Shown here piece by piece: positions 8,349 through 16,751 of a DNA stretch of 35,597 nucleotides (its first letter is position 1; the number at the start of each line of letters is the position of its first letter). Source of the stretch: Propionibacteriales bacterium (GTDB lineage: Bacteria > Actinomycetota > Actinomycetes > Propionibacteriales > Nocardioidaceae); the NCBI GenBank assembly GCA_019510315.1, contig JAEKKP010000090.1:1-35597 (forward strand), in the 5' to 3' direction. A program made the translations under genes and the position numbers. The notes under the pieces were generated by a model. That model did not search any database. It saw only the letters and a list, made by a program, of their open reading frames with translations, and was not told the DNA's origin.

Positions 8349-9382
8349 CCGTGCGGGCGTCGGTGATCATCCCCTGCCACAACAAGCCGACGACGCTGCC
8401 GCTCACGGTCGACACGGTGCTGCGCCAGTCGGTGCCCGACCTCGAGGTGCTGCTGCTCGGCGACGGTGTCACCGACGAGGTGCGGGAGGTCGCGGAGGCG
8501 CTCGTGCGGCAGGATCCGCGGGTCCTCTTCCTGGACTTCCCGAAGGGCCCCCACCACGGCGAGGCCTACCGCCATGACGCGGTGATGGCCGCCCGGTCGG
8601 ACGCGATCTTCTACCTGTGCGACGACGACCTGCTGCTGCCCGACCACGTGGCCGACCTGCTCGCCCTCCTCGACGACGCCACGCTGGTGCAGAGCCTCAA
8701 CGGCTACATCCGACCCGACGGGTCGTTCCGCACCTACGCCTCCGACCTGGCCGATCCGATCTCGGTCGAGCCGATCCTCGACGAGCGTGTCCAGTTCAAC
8801 TCGATCAGCATCACCGGCACGGCTCACCGGCGCAGCTTCTACCTCGAGGCCGGTGAGCACTGGGAGACGACCCCGCCCGGACAGTGGCCGGACCACCACC
8901 AGTTCCGGCGGATGATGCGGCACCCGTCGTTCCGCGGCGCCACGTCGCACCGGATGACGGCCCTGCAGCTGCCGACGAGCGGCGACGGCCGTGAGACGTG
9001 GTCGGACAGCGAGCGCCAGGCCGAGCTCGCGCGCTGGCACGAGGTGGTGATCGCACCGGGCGGCCAGCTGGTCATCGACGACCTGCTGCACCGTGGCGCC
9101 TTGGCCGAGCTCGCCGAGGCACGGCCACAGCTCGCGCGACTGTCCGCGCTCATCGCCGAGCAGCAGTCGCTCATCGACGCGCTCAACCGTGAGACCTCCC
9201 ACCGCGCCGAGATCACTGGCGCGCTGGAGGCCGAGGCGGAGGTCCTGCGCAGGCGCGTGGGTCGGCTCCGGCGCCGGCGGCGCAAGCTTCGTGCCGAGCT
9301 CGATGGCCTGTACGCGTCGCGCTCGTGGCGGGTCACGGCGCCGCTGCGACGTCTGGGCCGCGGCCGTGCGGAGTCGGGCTAG
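8345..9382 (+). CDS. Glycosyltransferase family 2 with basic coiled-coil C-terminus
   Basis: GTG at 8345 in GTGA overlap; VRASVIIPCHNKPTTLPLTVDTVLRQSVPDLEVLLLGDG, YLCDDDLLLPDHV; C-terminal LRRRVGRLRRRRRKLRAELDGLYASRSWRVTAPLRRLGRG. Confidence 0.92.
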   Translation: MTVRASVIIPCHNKPTTLPLTVDTVLRQSVPDLEVLLLGDGVTDEVREVAEALVRQDPRVLFLDFPKGPHHGEAYRHDAVMAARSDAIFYLCDDDLLLPDHVADLLALLDDATLVQSLNGYIRPDGSFRTYASDLADPISVEPILDERVQFNSISITGTAHRRSFYLEAGEHWETTPPGQWPDHHQFRRMMRHPSFRGATSHRMTALQLPTSGDGRETWSDSERQAELARWHEVVIAPGGQLVIDDLLHRGALAELAEARPQLARLSALIAEQQSLIDALNRETSHRAEITGALEAEAEVLRRRVGRLRRRRRKLRAELDGLYASRSWRVTAPLRRLGRGRAESG

Positions 9383-9999
9383 CTCACCCGGAAGTCGCCC
9401 CACCGGGTCAGGGCCCAGTCGTCGCCGTCGATGACCAGCTCGGCCGACTCGCCGTTGTCGAGGCGGTGGCGGTCGGCGTAGCTGGGCGAGACGTTGCGCG
9501 CGACGCTCGGCAGTGCGATGCACGACGCGGTCTGGTGCGTCACCACGACCACCGTCTCGCCGCGGTGGACGTCGGCGATCTCGGCCAGCGCCCCGGCGTA
9601 CCGGGCGACGACGTCCGTCCCGCTCTCGCCACCGGGGAACGCCACGTCCAGCTCGCCGTGGAACCATTGGTCGGTGACGGCGCAGATCGCCTCGACGGAG
9701 AACGGCTGTCCGTGGAGGTCGCCGACGTCGATCTCGCGCAGCGCCTTGCGCGTGGTGACGCCGACGCCGAGCCGGCACGCGACGATCTCCGCCGTCTGGA
9801 CGGCGCGGGCGATGTCGGAGCACCAGACGTGCGCGATCCGCCGGTCACGGACCTCGTCGGCGAGCCGTGCGGCCTGGCCGCGGCCCTCGAAGCTCAGCGT
9901 GCCGCCCTCGTCGGAGAACTCCGCGTCGAGGTAGTCGGCGTCGGCGTGCCGGGCCACGATCAGCGTCGCCGGGCACATCAGGGAGCTCACGCCCGGCAT
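9379..9999 (-). CDS. Histidine phosphatase (phosphoglycerate mutase-like) family protein
   Basis: ATLIVARHADADYLD (RHG-like), CSDIARAVQTAEIV, VVVTHQTA. Start may be ATG at 9978 instead of 9999. Confidence 0.87.
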   Translation of the reverse strand: MPGVSSLMCPATLIVARHADADYLDAEFSDEGGTLSFEGRGQAARLADEVRDRRIAHVWCSDIARAVQTAEIVACRLGVGVTTRKALREIDVGDLHGQPFSVEAICAVTDQWFHGELDVAFPGGESGTDVVARYAGALAEIADVHRGETVVVVTHQTASCIALPSVARNVSPSYADRHRLDNGESAELVIDGDDWALTRWGDFRVS

Positions 10000-10028
10000 C
10001 GTAGACAGACTCCGATGCCGGACGTGAG
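9986..10028. repeat. Long inverted repeat (arms 16 nt, 15 matching, 11-nt spacer) at the phosphatase 5' end
   Basis: CTCACG c CCGGCATCG tagacagactc CGATGCCGG a CGTGAG. Confidence 0.9.
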
Positions 10029-10065
10029 ACGCCGAGGCTCCCCGTGGGAGATCAGGTGGTGTGCG

Positions 10066-10701
10066 TCAGACGGTGCGGATCACGCGAGTGCCGCCGGCGA
10101 ACCGGTCGTGCCAGCCCTGCCGCGACACGGGGTCACCGTTGATGGTCACCGCGATCACGATCACGGCGACCAGCTCGAGCAGCCCGCCGATGGGTCCGCC
10201 GACCACCGGGACGATCGACAGGACACTGGCACCGGCCCAGAGGTTGCGGCGTACGGCCTGCTCCATCGTCGGCTTCCCGCCGTCGGGGCCCTGCGTGTGC
10301 AGGTTCATCACCATCTTGCCGATGGTCTGGCCGCGCGAGGACTCCATGTAGGCGAAGTAGCCGACGTAGATCAGGGCCGAGAGGATGCCGTAGACCGCCG
10401 ATGCGGCGTAGTCGTCACCGCCGTAGATGCCGCCGCCGGAGTCCATCAGGGTCCGGACGATCAGGAGCGAGACGACGACGCCCTGGACGATGGCGACGAG
10501 GATCCCGTCGACGAGCCGGGCGACGAACCTGGCGCCCAGGCCGCCGGGCTGTGGTCCGGTCTGCATCGGCGGCGGGGGCGGTGCGTAGTCGCTGTACGAC
10601 GGCGGCGGCGGTGGCGGGGGTGGCGTCCCCGCGGCCGGTGGGGTTGGCGGCGGGGTCGCGCCGGCGCTGGGATCCTGCGGCGGCGTGGTGTCATCGCTCA
10701 T
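10066..10701 (-). CDS. RDD family membrane protein with Pro-rich N-terminus
   Basis: MSDDTTPPQDPSAGATPPPTPP...GGLGARFVARLVDGILVAIVQGVVVSLL; GQTIGKMVMNLHTQ typical of RDD. Confidence 0.88.
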   Translation of the reverse strand: MSDDTTPPQDPSAGATPPPTPPAAGTPPPPPPPPSYSDYAPPPPPMQTGPQPGGLGARFVARLVDGILVAIVQGVVVSLLIVRTLMDSGGGIYGGDDYAASAVYGILSALIYVGYFAYMESSRGQTIGKMVMNLHTQGPDGGKPTMEQAVRRNLWAGASVLSIVPVVGGPIGGLLELVAVIVIAVTINGDPVSRQGWHDRFAGGTRVIRTV

Positions 10702-10769
10702 GCTCGCCACCGTAGTGACGTGGGCGGGCGCCCGCATCCTCCACCCGGCCCGAAACCGTGGTTGAAAAT

Positions 10770-10803
10770 GATCGGACCCCGGGCCGAGGCCCGGGGTCCG
10801 ATC
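10770..10803 (-). terminator. Intrinsic terminator downstream of ino1
   Basis: GATCGGACCCCGGGC cgag GCCCGGGGTCCGATC: perfect 15-bp stem; on the minus strand followed by ATTTTCAAC. Confidence 0.85.
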
Positions 10804-10840
10804 CACCGAAGTCAGCTGCGGTGCGCGGTCGTCGCGCAGG

Positions 10841-10952
10841 TCAGCGCTCGACCTCTCCTGGTTTCGACCCGCCGTCGCGGCTTCGTGCCTCAGCCGCGGG
10901 CTCGCTCAACCTGCGGGCGGTACGCCGAGCGCTTCGTGCCTCAGCGCTCGAC
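10841..10952. repeat. REP/BIME-like repeat block at the ino1 3' end
   Basis: TCAGCGCTCGAC at 10841-10852 and 10941-10952; GCTTCGTGCCTCAGC at 10880-10894 and 10931-10945; GGTTTCGAC...GCTCGCTCAACC arms. Confidence 0.65.
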
Positions 10953-12020
10953 GTCGCCCTTGATGAAGGCCTCGACGGAGGCGCGGCCCTCGTCGTCGGG
11001 GCGCTGCACCGGCGGGGACTTCATCAGGTACGACGACGCCGAGAGCAGCGCGCCGCCGATGCCGCGGTCCTTGGCGATCTTCGCGGCGCGGATCGCGTCG
11101 ATGATGATGCCGGCGGAGTTCGGCGAGTCCCAGACCTCGAGCTTGTACTCGAGGTTCAGCGGCACGTCACCGAAGGCGCGACCCTCGAGGCGGACGTAGG
11201 CCCACTTGCGGTCGTCGAGCCACTGCACGTAGTCCGAGGGACCGATGTGCACGTTGCGCGCGCCCATGTCGTGGCCGATGTTGGAGGTCACGGCCTGGGT
11301 CTTGGAGATCTTCTTCGACTCGAGGCGGTCGCGCTCGAGCATGTTCTTGAAGTCCATGTTGCCGCCGACGTTGAGCTGGTAGGTGCGGTCGAGCACCACG
11401 CCGCGGTCCTCGAACAGCTTGGCCATCACCCGGTGGGTGATGGTCGCGCCGACCTGGCTCTTGATGTCGTCGCCGATGATCGGCACGCCCGCGTCCTCGA
11501 ACTTCTTCGCCCAGACCGGGTCGGAGGCGATGAAGACGGGGAGCGCGTTCACGAATGCCACGCCGGCGTCGATGGCGCACTGGGCGTAGAACTTGTCGGC
11601 CTGCTCCGAGCCCACCGGGAGGTAGGAGACGAGGACGTCGACCTGGGCGTCCTTGAGGACCTGGACGATGTCGACCGGGTCGGCGTCGGACTGGTCGATC
11701 GTCTCGAGGTAGTACTTGCCGAGACCGTCGAGCGTGTGGCCGCGCTGGACGGTGACGCCGGTGGGCGGCACGTCGCAGATGCGGATGGTGTTGTTCTCGG
11801 AGTTCTGGATCGCGTCGGAGAGGTCGAAGCCGACCTTCTTCGCGTCCACGTCGAACGCCGCGACGAACTCCACGTCGGAGACGTGGTAGTCGCCGAACAT
11901 CACATGCATCAGACCGGGGACGGAGCCCTCGGGGTCCGCATCCTTGTAGTACTCGACGCCCTGGATCAGGGAGCTGGCGCAGTTGCCCACTCCCACGATT
12001 CCTACGCGAACCTTGGCCAT
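10941..12020 (-). CDS. ino1: Inositol-3-phosphate synthase
   Basis: [29 protein letters not shown]...[32 protein letters not shown]...SYLMKSPP; actinobacterial Ino1. Confidence 0.97.
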   Translation of the reverse strand: MAKVRVGIVGVGNCASSLIQGVEYYKDADPEGSVPGLMHVMFGDYHVSDVEFVAAFDVDAKKVGFDLSDAIQNSENNTIRICDVPPTGVTVQRGHTLDGLGKYYLETIDQSDADPVDIVQVLKDAQVDVLVSYLPVGSEQADKFYAQCAIDAGVAFVNALPVFIASDPVWAKKFEDAGVPIIGDDIKSQVGATITHRVMAKLFEDRGVVLDRTYQLNVGGNMDFKNMLERDRLESKKISKTQAVTSNIGHDMGARNVHIGPSDYVQWLDDRKWAYVRLEGRAFGDVPLNLEYKLEVWDSPNSAGIIIDAIRAAKIAKDRGIGGALLSASSYLMKSPPVQRPDDEGRASVEAFIKGDVER

Positions 12021-12045
12021 CGGTTCTCCTCCTGGATTGCTGGTT

Positions 12046-12750
12046 TCAACTGATTTCGGTGGTCTCCGCCGTCACGGCGGGAGCTGGTGTGGGTGCGGTC
12101 GCCGGCTTGGTCTTCGGTGCGATCTTCGGGGCGATCTTCGGGGCGACCGCGGCGGGCCGCGTGCGCCTCTCCTTCGCGGCCGGGGTCGCCTTCGCGGCCG
12201 GCTTGCGGGTGCCGGCGCGGTCGGCGTTGGAGCGCTCGGCCTCGATCAGCTCGGTGAGCCAGCGCACCTCGCGCTCGACGGACTCGATGGAGTGCCGGCG
12301 CAGCTCGCTCACGTAGCGGTCGTCGCCGCCGCCGTACAGGCTGCGCTGGCGGTCGAGCCGCTCCTGCAGCCGCGAGCGGCGGCCCTCGAGGATCCGCAGC
12401 CGGACGCCGGCGTCGGTGCGCGAGAAGAACGCGAACCGCATGTTGAAGGTCTCGTCCTCCCACGCGGCCGGACCGGCCTCGGTGATCTCCGTGGTGAAGA
12501 ACTCGATGCCCGCCGGCGTGATCTGGTAGACGATCCGCTGCCGCCGCGAGACGGCGTTGGCGGTGGCGACCTCGGTGATCCAGCCGGCCCGCAGCATCCG
12601 CTTCAGCGCCGGGTAGAGCGAGCCGTAGGACAACAGCCGGGTCCAGCCGAGCAGGAGGTTCAGCCGCTTGCGGAGCTCGTAGCCGTGCAGCGGGCTCTCC
12701 TGCAGGAGCCCGAGGACGGCGAGCTCGAGCGTTGCACCCTTGCGTGGCAC
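12046..12750 (-). CDS. PadR-family transcriptional regulator with Lys/Ala/Pro-rich C-terminal tail
   Basis: GTG at 12750: [31 protein letters not shown]...[22 protein letters not shown]; upstream of ino1 on the same strand. Start trimmed from the longer ORF. Confidence 0.9.
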   Translation of the reverse strand: MPRKGATLELAVLGLLQESPLHGYELRKRLNLLLGWTRLLSYGSLYPALKRMLRAGWITEVATANAVSRRQRIVYQITPAGIEFFTTEITEAGPAAWEDETFNMRFAFFSRTDAGVRLRILEGRRSRLQERLDRQRSLYGGGDDRYVSELRRHSIESVEREVRWLTELIEAERSNADRAGTRKPAAKATPAAKERRTRPAAVAPKIAPKIAPKTKPATAPTPAPAVTAETTEIS

Positions 12751-12834
12751 GGCGGCGGCCTCCTTCAGGACTCGATGGGCGTGGACCCGGTACGCCGAGA
12801 CCGGTAACGTCTCGGTTGGTTCTATCGAGCAAAC

Positions 12835-12849
12835 ATATCGCATTGATAT
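12835..12849. promoter_or_regulatory. AT-rich inverted repeat in the padR/PBP divergent intergenic region (candidate operator/promoter)
   Basis: ATATC gcatt GATAT within an isolated AT-rich island (aaacatatcgcattgatatatcga). Confidence 0.45.
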
Positions 12850-13015
12850 ATCGAGGTCGAATCCTTTGCCGCCCGCGACCTGGCTGCGACGGTTGTCGTG
12901 CCGGCCCGACCTCGGCGCGACGGAGCCCGCCCGACGTGGCTTTCCCGCCTCGACGCCGTACCCTCTGTCCTTGACCTGACCTCCGTCGACCCGACTTCCC
13001 CTGGAGCCATCCCAC

Positions 13016-15307
13016 GTGAGTGCCAGCACGCCGCGGCCCGGTTCCGGCCGCTCGAGCGGCAAGCCGAAGAGCCGTCGCGCGTCCGGTCCGAAGAAGCAGC
13101 TGACCCCGCGGGAGCGGATCCGCAAGGCGCTCAAGTACACCCTCATCGCCGGGCTCGTCGGCGCCCTGGTGCTCGTCGCGATGTTCTACATCGCCTACCG
13201 CGCCACCGACATCCCCAGCGAGAACGCCGCGTTCCAGGCGCAGACGACGAAGGTGTACTACGCCGGCGGCAAGGGTGAGATCGGCCAGTTCGCGACCCAG
13301 AACCGCGAGTCGATCCCGCTGGCCGACGTGCCGAAGGTGATGCAGGACGCGGTCGTCGCGGCCGAGGACCGCACGTTCTGGACCAACAAGGGCATCGACC
13401 CCAAGGGCATCATCCGGGCGGCGTTCTCCAACGCCAAGGGTGGTGCCACCCAGGGCGCCTCGACGATCACCCAGCAGTACGTGAAGATCCTGTACCTCAG
13501 CCAGGAGCGCACCTTCAAGCGCAAGATCAAGGAAGCCTTCCTCTCGCTGAAGATCCAGCAGAAGAAGTCGAAGTCCGAGATCCTCGAGGGCTACCTCAAC
13601 ACGATCTACTTCGGCCGCGGTGCCTACGGCATCCAGGCGGCCGCCAACGCCTACTTCGGGATCCCGGCCAAGAAGCTCGACGCCTCGCAGAGCGCGATGC
13701 TCGCGGCGGTCCTGAACTCGCCGAACTACCTCAGCCCCGACCGGAGCGACACGGCGCGGGAGGCCCTGCTGCGGCGCTACGACTACGTCGTCTCGGGGAT
13801 GGCGTCGATGGGGGCGATCCCGCAGTCCCAGGCCGCGGAGATCGCCGGCAAGCTGCCCGAGATCAAGAAGCAGGTGGCCGACAACTCCTACGGTGGCCAG
13901 CGGGGCTTCATGCTCGACATGGTCAAGAAGGAGCTCGAGCACCTCGGCTTCGACGAGGCCCAGATCGAGGCCGGCGGCCTGCGCGTGACCACGACGCTCA
14001 CCAAGAAGGCGATGGATGCGGCCGAGGCCGGCGTCACGGAGCAGAAGCCCGAAGGCCTGCCGCAGCTGCACGCCTCGGCGGCCACGGTCGACGTGAAGAC
14101 CGGCGCCCTGCTGGGCTTCTACGCCGGCCAGGACTTCCTCAAGAGCCAGCTCAACTGGGCCGCCATCGGCGACGCACCGGGCTCGTCGTTCAAGCCGTTC
14201 GCACTCGCCACGGGCCTCGAGGCCGGGTTCAGCCTGAAGGACACCTTCCAGGGGTCCTCTCCGTACCGGTTCCCGGACGGATCGACGGTCAAGAACGAGG
14301 GCCAGGGCGACGGCCACAGCTACGGAGCCAAGATCGACCTGGTCAAGGCGACGCAGGAGTCGGTGAACACCGCGTACGTCGACCTGACGCAGTCCATCCC
14401 CGACGGTCCGGACAAGATCAAGGACACGGCGATCAAGATGGGCATCCCGGCCGACACCAAGGGTCTGGACGCCAACGCCCGGATCGCCCTGGGCTCGGCC
14501 ACGGTCAGCCCGATCAACATGGCCAACGCCTACGCGACCATCGCCAACGCCGGGGTGCACCACAACTGGTTCATCGTCTCCAAGGTCACGCAGGCGAGCA
14601 CGGGCAAGGTCCTCTACAGCGCGCCGCTGAAGACCGACCGCGCGATCCCGGAGGACATCGCGGCCGACACCAGCTACGCGCTCCAGCAGGTCGTCAAGGG
14701 TGGCACCGGCGTCGGCGCCCAGGGTCTGGGCCGGCCGGCCGCCGGGAAGACCGGCACCGCCACCAAGACCGGCGGCCAGGTGATCACGTCGTGGTTCGTC
14801 GGCTACACGCCGCAGGTGGCGACCGCCGTGATGTACGTGCGCGGTGACGGACAGAAGACCCTCGAGGGCTACCTCAACCCGTTCTACGGCGCGACCTACC
14901 CGACGAGGACCTGGACCGCGATCATGAAGCGGGACATGGACGGCGTGCCGGTCGAGGAGTTCCCGCCACCGGCCAACGTCGACGGCGAGGCACCCGACAG
15001 CGGGCACGCGCCGTACACGCCGCCGCCGCCGAAGCCGAGCAAGACCAAGACCACGATCATCCCGCCGGCCACGTCGCAGGCGCCGCAGGAGCCGGTGCTC
15101 AACGGCGTGTGCGACCCGGCGTACGGGTTCCCCACGGACCCTGACTGCCCGAACCCGAACCCGCCGACGCAGAGCCCGACGGACACCCCGACCTGCGGAG
15201 GGATCCTCAACCCCTGCACCACGCCGCCGGGCAACGGCGGTGGCGGTGGCGGCGGTCCCGGTGGCGGCCGGATCGCGTACGACGGCAGCTACGCCCGGCA
15301 GGAGTAG
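13016..15307 (+). CDS. Class A penicillin-binding protein (transglycosylase/transpeptidase)
   Basis: GTG at 13016; VVAAEDRTFWTNKGID, QGASTITQQYVK, YLNTIYFGRGAYGIQAAANAYFG, transpeptidase SSFKP and KTGTAT; Pro/Gly-rich C-terminus. Confidence 0.97.
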   Translation: MSASTPRPGSGRSSGKPKSRRASGPKKQLTPRERIRKALKYTLIAGLVGALVLVAMFYIAYRATDIPSENAAFQAQTTKVYYAGGKGEIGQFATQNRESIPLADVPKVMQDAVVAAEDRTFWTNKGIDPKGIIRAAFSNAKGGATQGASTITQQYVKILYLSQERTFKRKIKEAFLSLKIQQKKSKSEILEGYLNTIYFGRGAYGIQAAANAYFGIPAKKLDASQSAMLAAVLNSPNYLSPDRSDTAREALLRRYDYVVSGMASMGAIPQSQAAEIAGKLPEIKKQVADNSYGGQRGFMLDMVKKELEHLGFDEAQIEAGGLRVTTTLTKKAMDAAEAGVTEQKPEGLPQLHASAATVDVKTGALLGFYAGQDFLKSQLNWAAIGDAPGSSFKPFALATGLEAGFSLKDTFQGSSPYRFPDGSTVKNEGQGDGHSYGAKIDLVKATQESVNTAYVDLTQSIPDGPDKIKDTAIKMGIPADTKGLDANARIALGSATVSPINMANAYATIANAGVHHNWFIVSKVTQASTGKVLYSAPLKTDRAIPEDIAADTSYALQQVVKGGTGVGAQGLGRPAAGKTGTATKTGGQVITSWFVGYTPQVATAVMYVRGDGQKTLEGYLNPFYGATYPTRTWTAIMKRDMDGVPVEEFPPPANVDGEAPDSGHAPYTPPPPKPSKTKTTIIPPATSQAPQEPVLNGVCDPAYGFPTDPDCPNPNPPTQSPTDTPTCGGILNPCTTPPGNGGGGGGGPGGGRIAYDGSYARQE

Positions 15308-15311
15308 GCGA

Positions 15312-16751
15312 CTGATCGAGCCCACCCGCGAGGACCCGGTCGCCGCTGCCCTGAGCGAGGTGGTCGGCGGCCCGGCCGGTCGTCGGGCGCGGCCGCACTC
15401 GTGGTGGACGCCGGTGCGGGTGCTGCTCGCGGTGTACACGGTGGTCTTCGCCGTCGGCCTGCTGCAGAAGTACCCGTGCGGGGAGACGCACTGGTCGAAC
15501 GAGTCCGTGCGCTACGCGAAGATGTGCTACTCCGACGTGCCCTACCTCTACACCGGCAGGGGATTCGCCGAGCAGCACTGGCCGTACGCCGACTCGTTCG
15601 GACGCTACGACGCGATGGAGTACCCCGTCCTGATCTCCTACGTCGCGTGGGGGGCCTCGAAGATCACCGCACTGATGCCGTCGGGACCGTCGCAGGCCGT
15701 GCGTGCGGCGACTCCGGTCGCGAACCTCTGGGGCCTGCCCGGCATGAGCAAGGAGGTCAACACCTACTTCCTGGTGACCGCGCTCCTGCTGTTCGTCTGC
15801 GGGATCGGGGCGGTGCTCTTCCTGGCCGGTGCGAGCCCGGGCCGACCGTGGGACGCGATGGCGTTCGCGCTCTCGCCGGTGCTGATGGTGTCCGCCCTCG
15901 TGAACTGGGACCTGCTCGCGGTGCTGTTCACCGCAGGTGCGCTGTGGGCGTGGGCGCGGGGACGACCGATGCTGGCGGGGGTGATGGTCGGGCTCGGCGT
16001 GGCCGCGAAGCTCTACCCGCTGTTCCTGCTGGGGGCGTTCCTCGTCGACGTCCTGCGCCGGCGCCGCCCCGACCTCTGGGGCCGCGCGGTCGTGGGCGCC
16101 GCCGGGGCGTGGGTGGTCGCCAACCTGCCGGCGCTGCTCAGTGGCGCCGCGGCCTGGAAGGTGTTCTGGACGTTCAACTCCGGGCGCGGCGCCGACCTCG
16201 GCTCGCTCTGGCTGGTCGCCGACCAGCTCGGCCTGCACAGCGACGCCCACCGGATCAACGTGGTCTCCGGCGCCGTCTTCGGGCTCGCCTGCGTCGCGAT
16301 CCTGGCGCTCGGGCTGAGCGCCCCACAGCGGCCGCGGGTCGCGCAGATCGCGTTCCTGGTCGTGGCGGCGTTCCTGGTCGTCAACAAGGTCTACTCGCCG
16401 CAGTACGTGCTGTGGCTGCTGCCGCTGGCCGTGCTGGCGCGGCCGCGCTGGCGCGACCTGCTGATCTGGCAGGCCTGCGAGCTGGCCTACTTCGCCGCGG
16501 TCTGGATCTACCTCGGCGGCTGGCTCGCGCCGTCGTCGGGTGACGACCCCACGGCGTACCAGCTGGCGATCGTGGTGCGCGTGCTCGGCGAGCTCTACCT
16601 GATGGCACTGGTCGTCCGCGACGTCCGGCAGGGCTGGAGTGCCGGCTTCGACGATCCGGACTCAGTCGATCTCGACCCGGTCGAACGTCGTCGTCGTGAA
16701 CCGGACCCTGACGTCGACCTCGTCGCCGGTGGCGGGCACGTCGACGCCTGA
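15312..16751 (+). CDS. Glycosyltransferase 87 / DUF2029-like polytopic membrane protein
   Basis: Multi-TM ORF (RVLLAVYTVVFAVGLLQKYPCGETHWSN...). Start is uncertain: CTG at 15312 with AGGAG 7 nt upstream, or GTG at 15360. Confidence 0.82.
   Translation: MIEPTREDPVAAALSEVVGGPAGRRARPHSWWTPVRVLLAVYTVVFAVGLLQKYPCGETHWSNESVRYAKMCYSDVPYLYTGRGFAEQHWPYADSFGRYDAMEYPVLISYVAWGASKITALMPSGPSQAVRAATPVANLWGLPGMSKEVNTYFLVTALLLFVCGIGAVLFLAGASPGRPWDAMAFALSPVLMVSALVNWDLLAVLFTAGALWAWARGRPMLAGVMVGLGVAAKLYPLFLLGAFLVDVLRRRRPDLWGRAVVGAAGAWVVANLPALLSGAAAWKVFWTFNSGRGADLGSLWLVADQLGLHSDAHRINVVSGAVFGLACVAILALGLSAPQRPRVAQIAFLVVAAFLVVNKVYSPQYVLWLLPLAVLARPRWRDLLIWQACELAYFAAVWIYLGGWLAPSSGDDPTAYQLAIVVRVLGELYLMALVVRDVRQGWSAGFDDPDSVDLDPVERRRREPDPDVDLVAGGGHVDA

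Noticed and set aside
9986-10028. Rho-independent terminator of the upstream + strand GT2 gene
   Set aside because: More than 600 bp past the GT2 stop, inside the opposite gene's start region, and no T-tract.
9325-11199. 624-aa + strand ORF, and 10758..12053 +
   Set aside because: Antisense to phosphatase/RDD/ino1; crosses a terminator and several genuine gene boundaries.
12002-15439. 1145-aa - strand ORF opposite the PBP gene
   Set aside because: Shadow ORF; the + strand carries unmistakable PBP motifs and the antisense product is Arg/Val/Asp/Leu low complexity.
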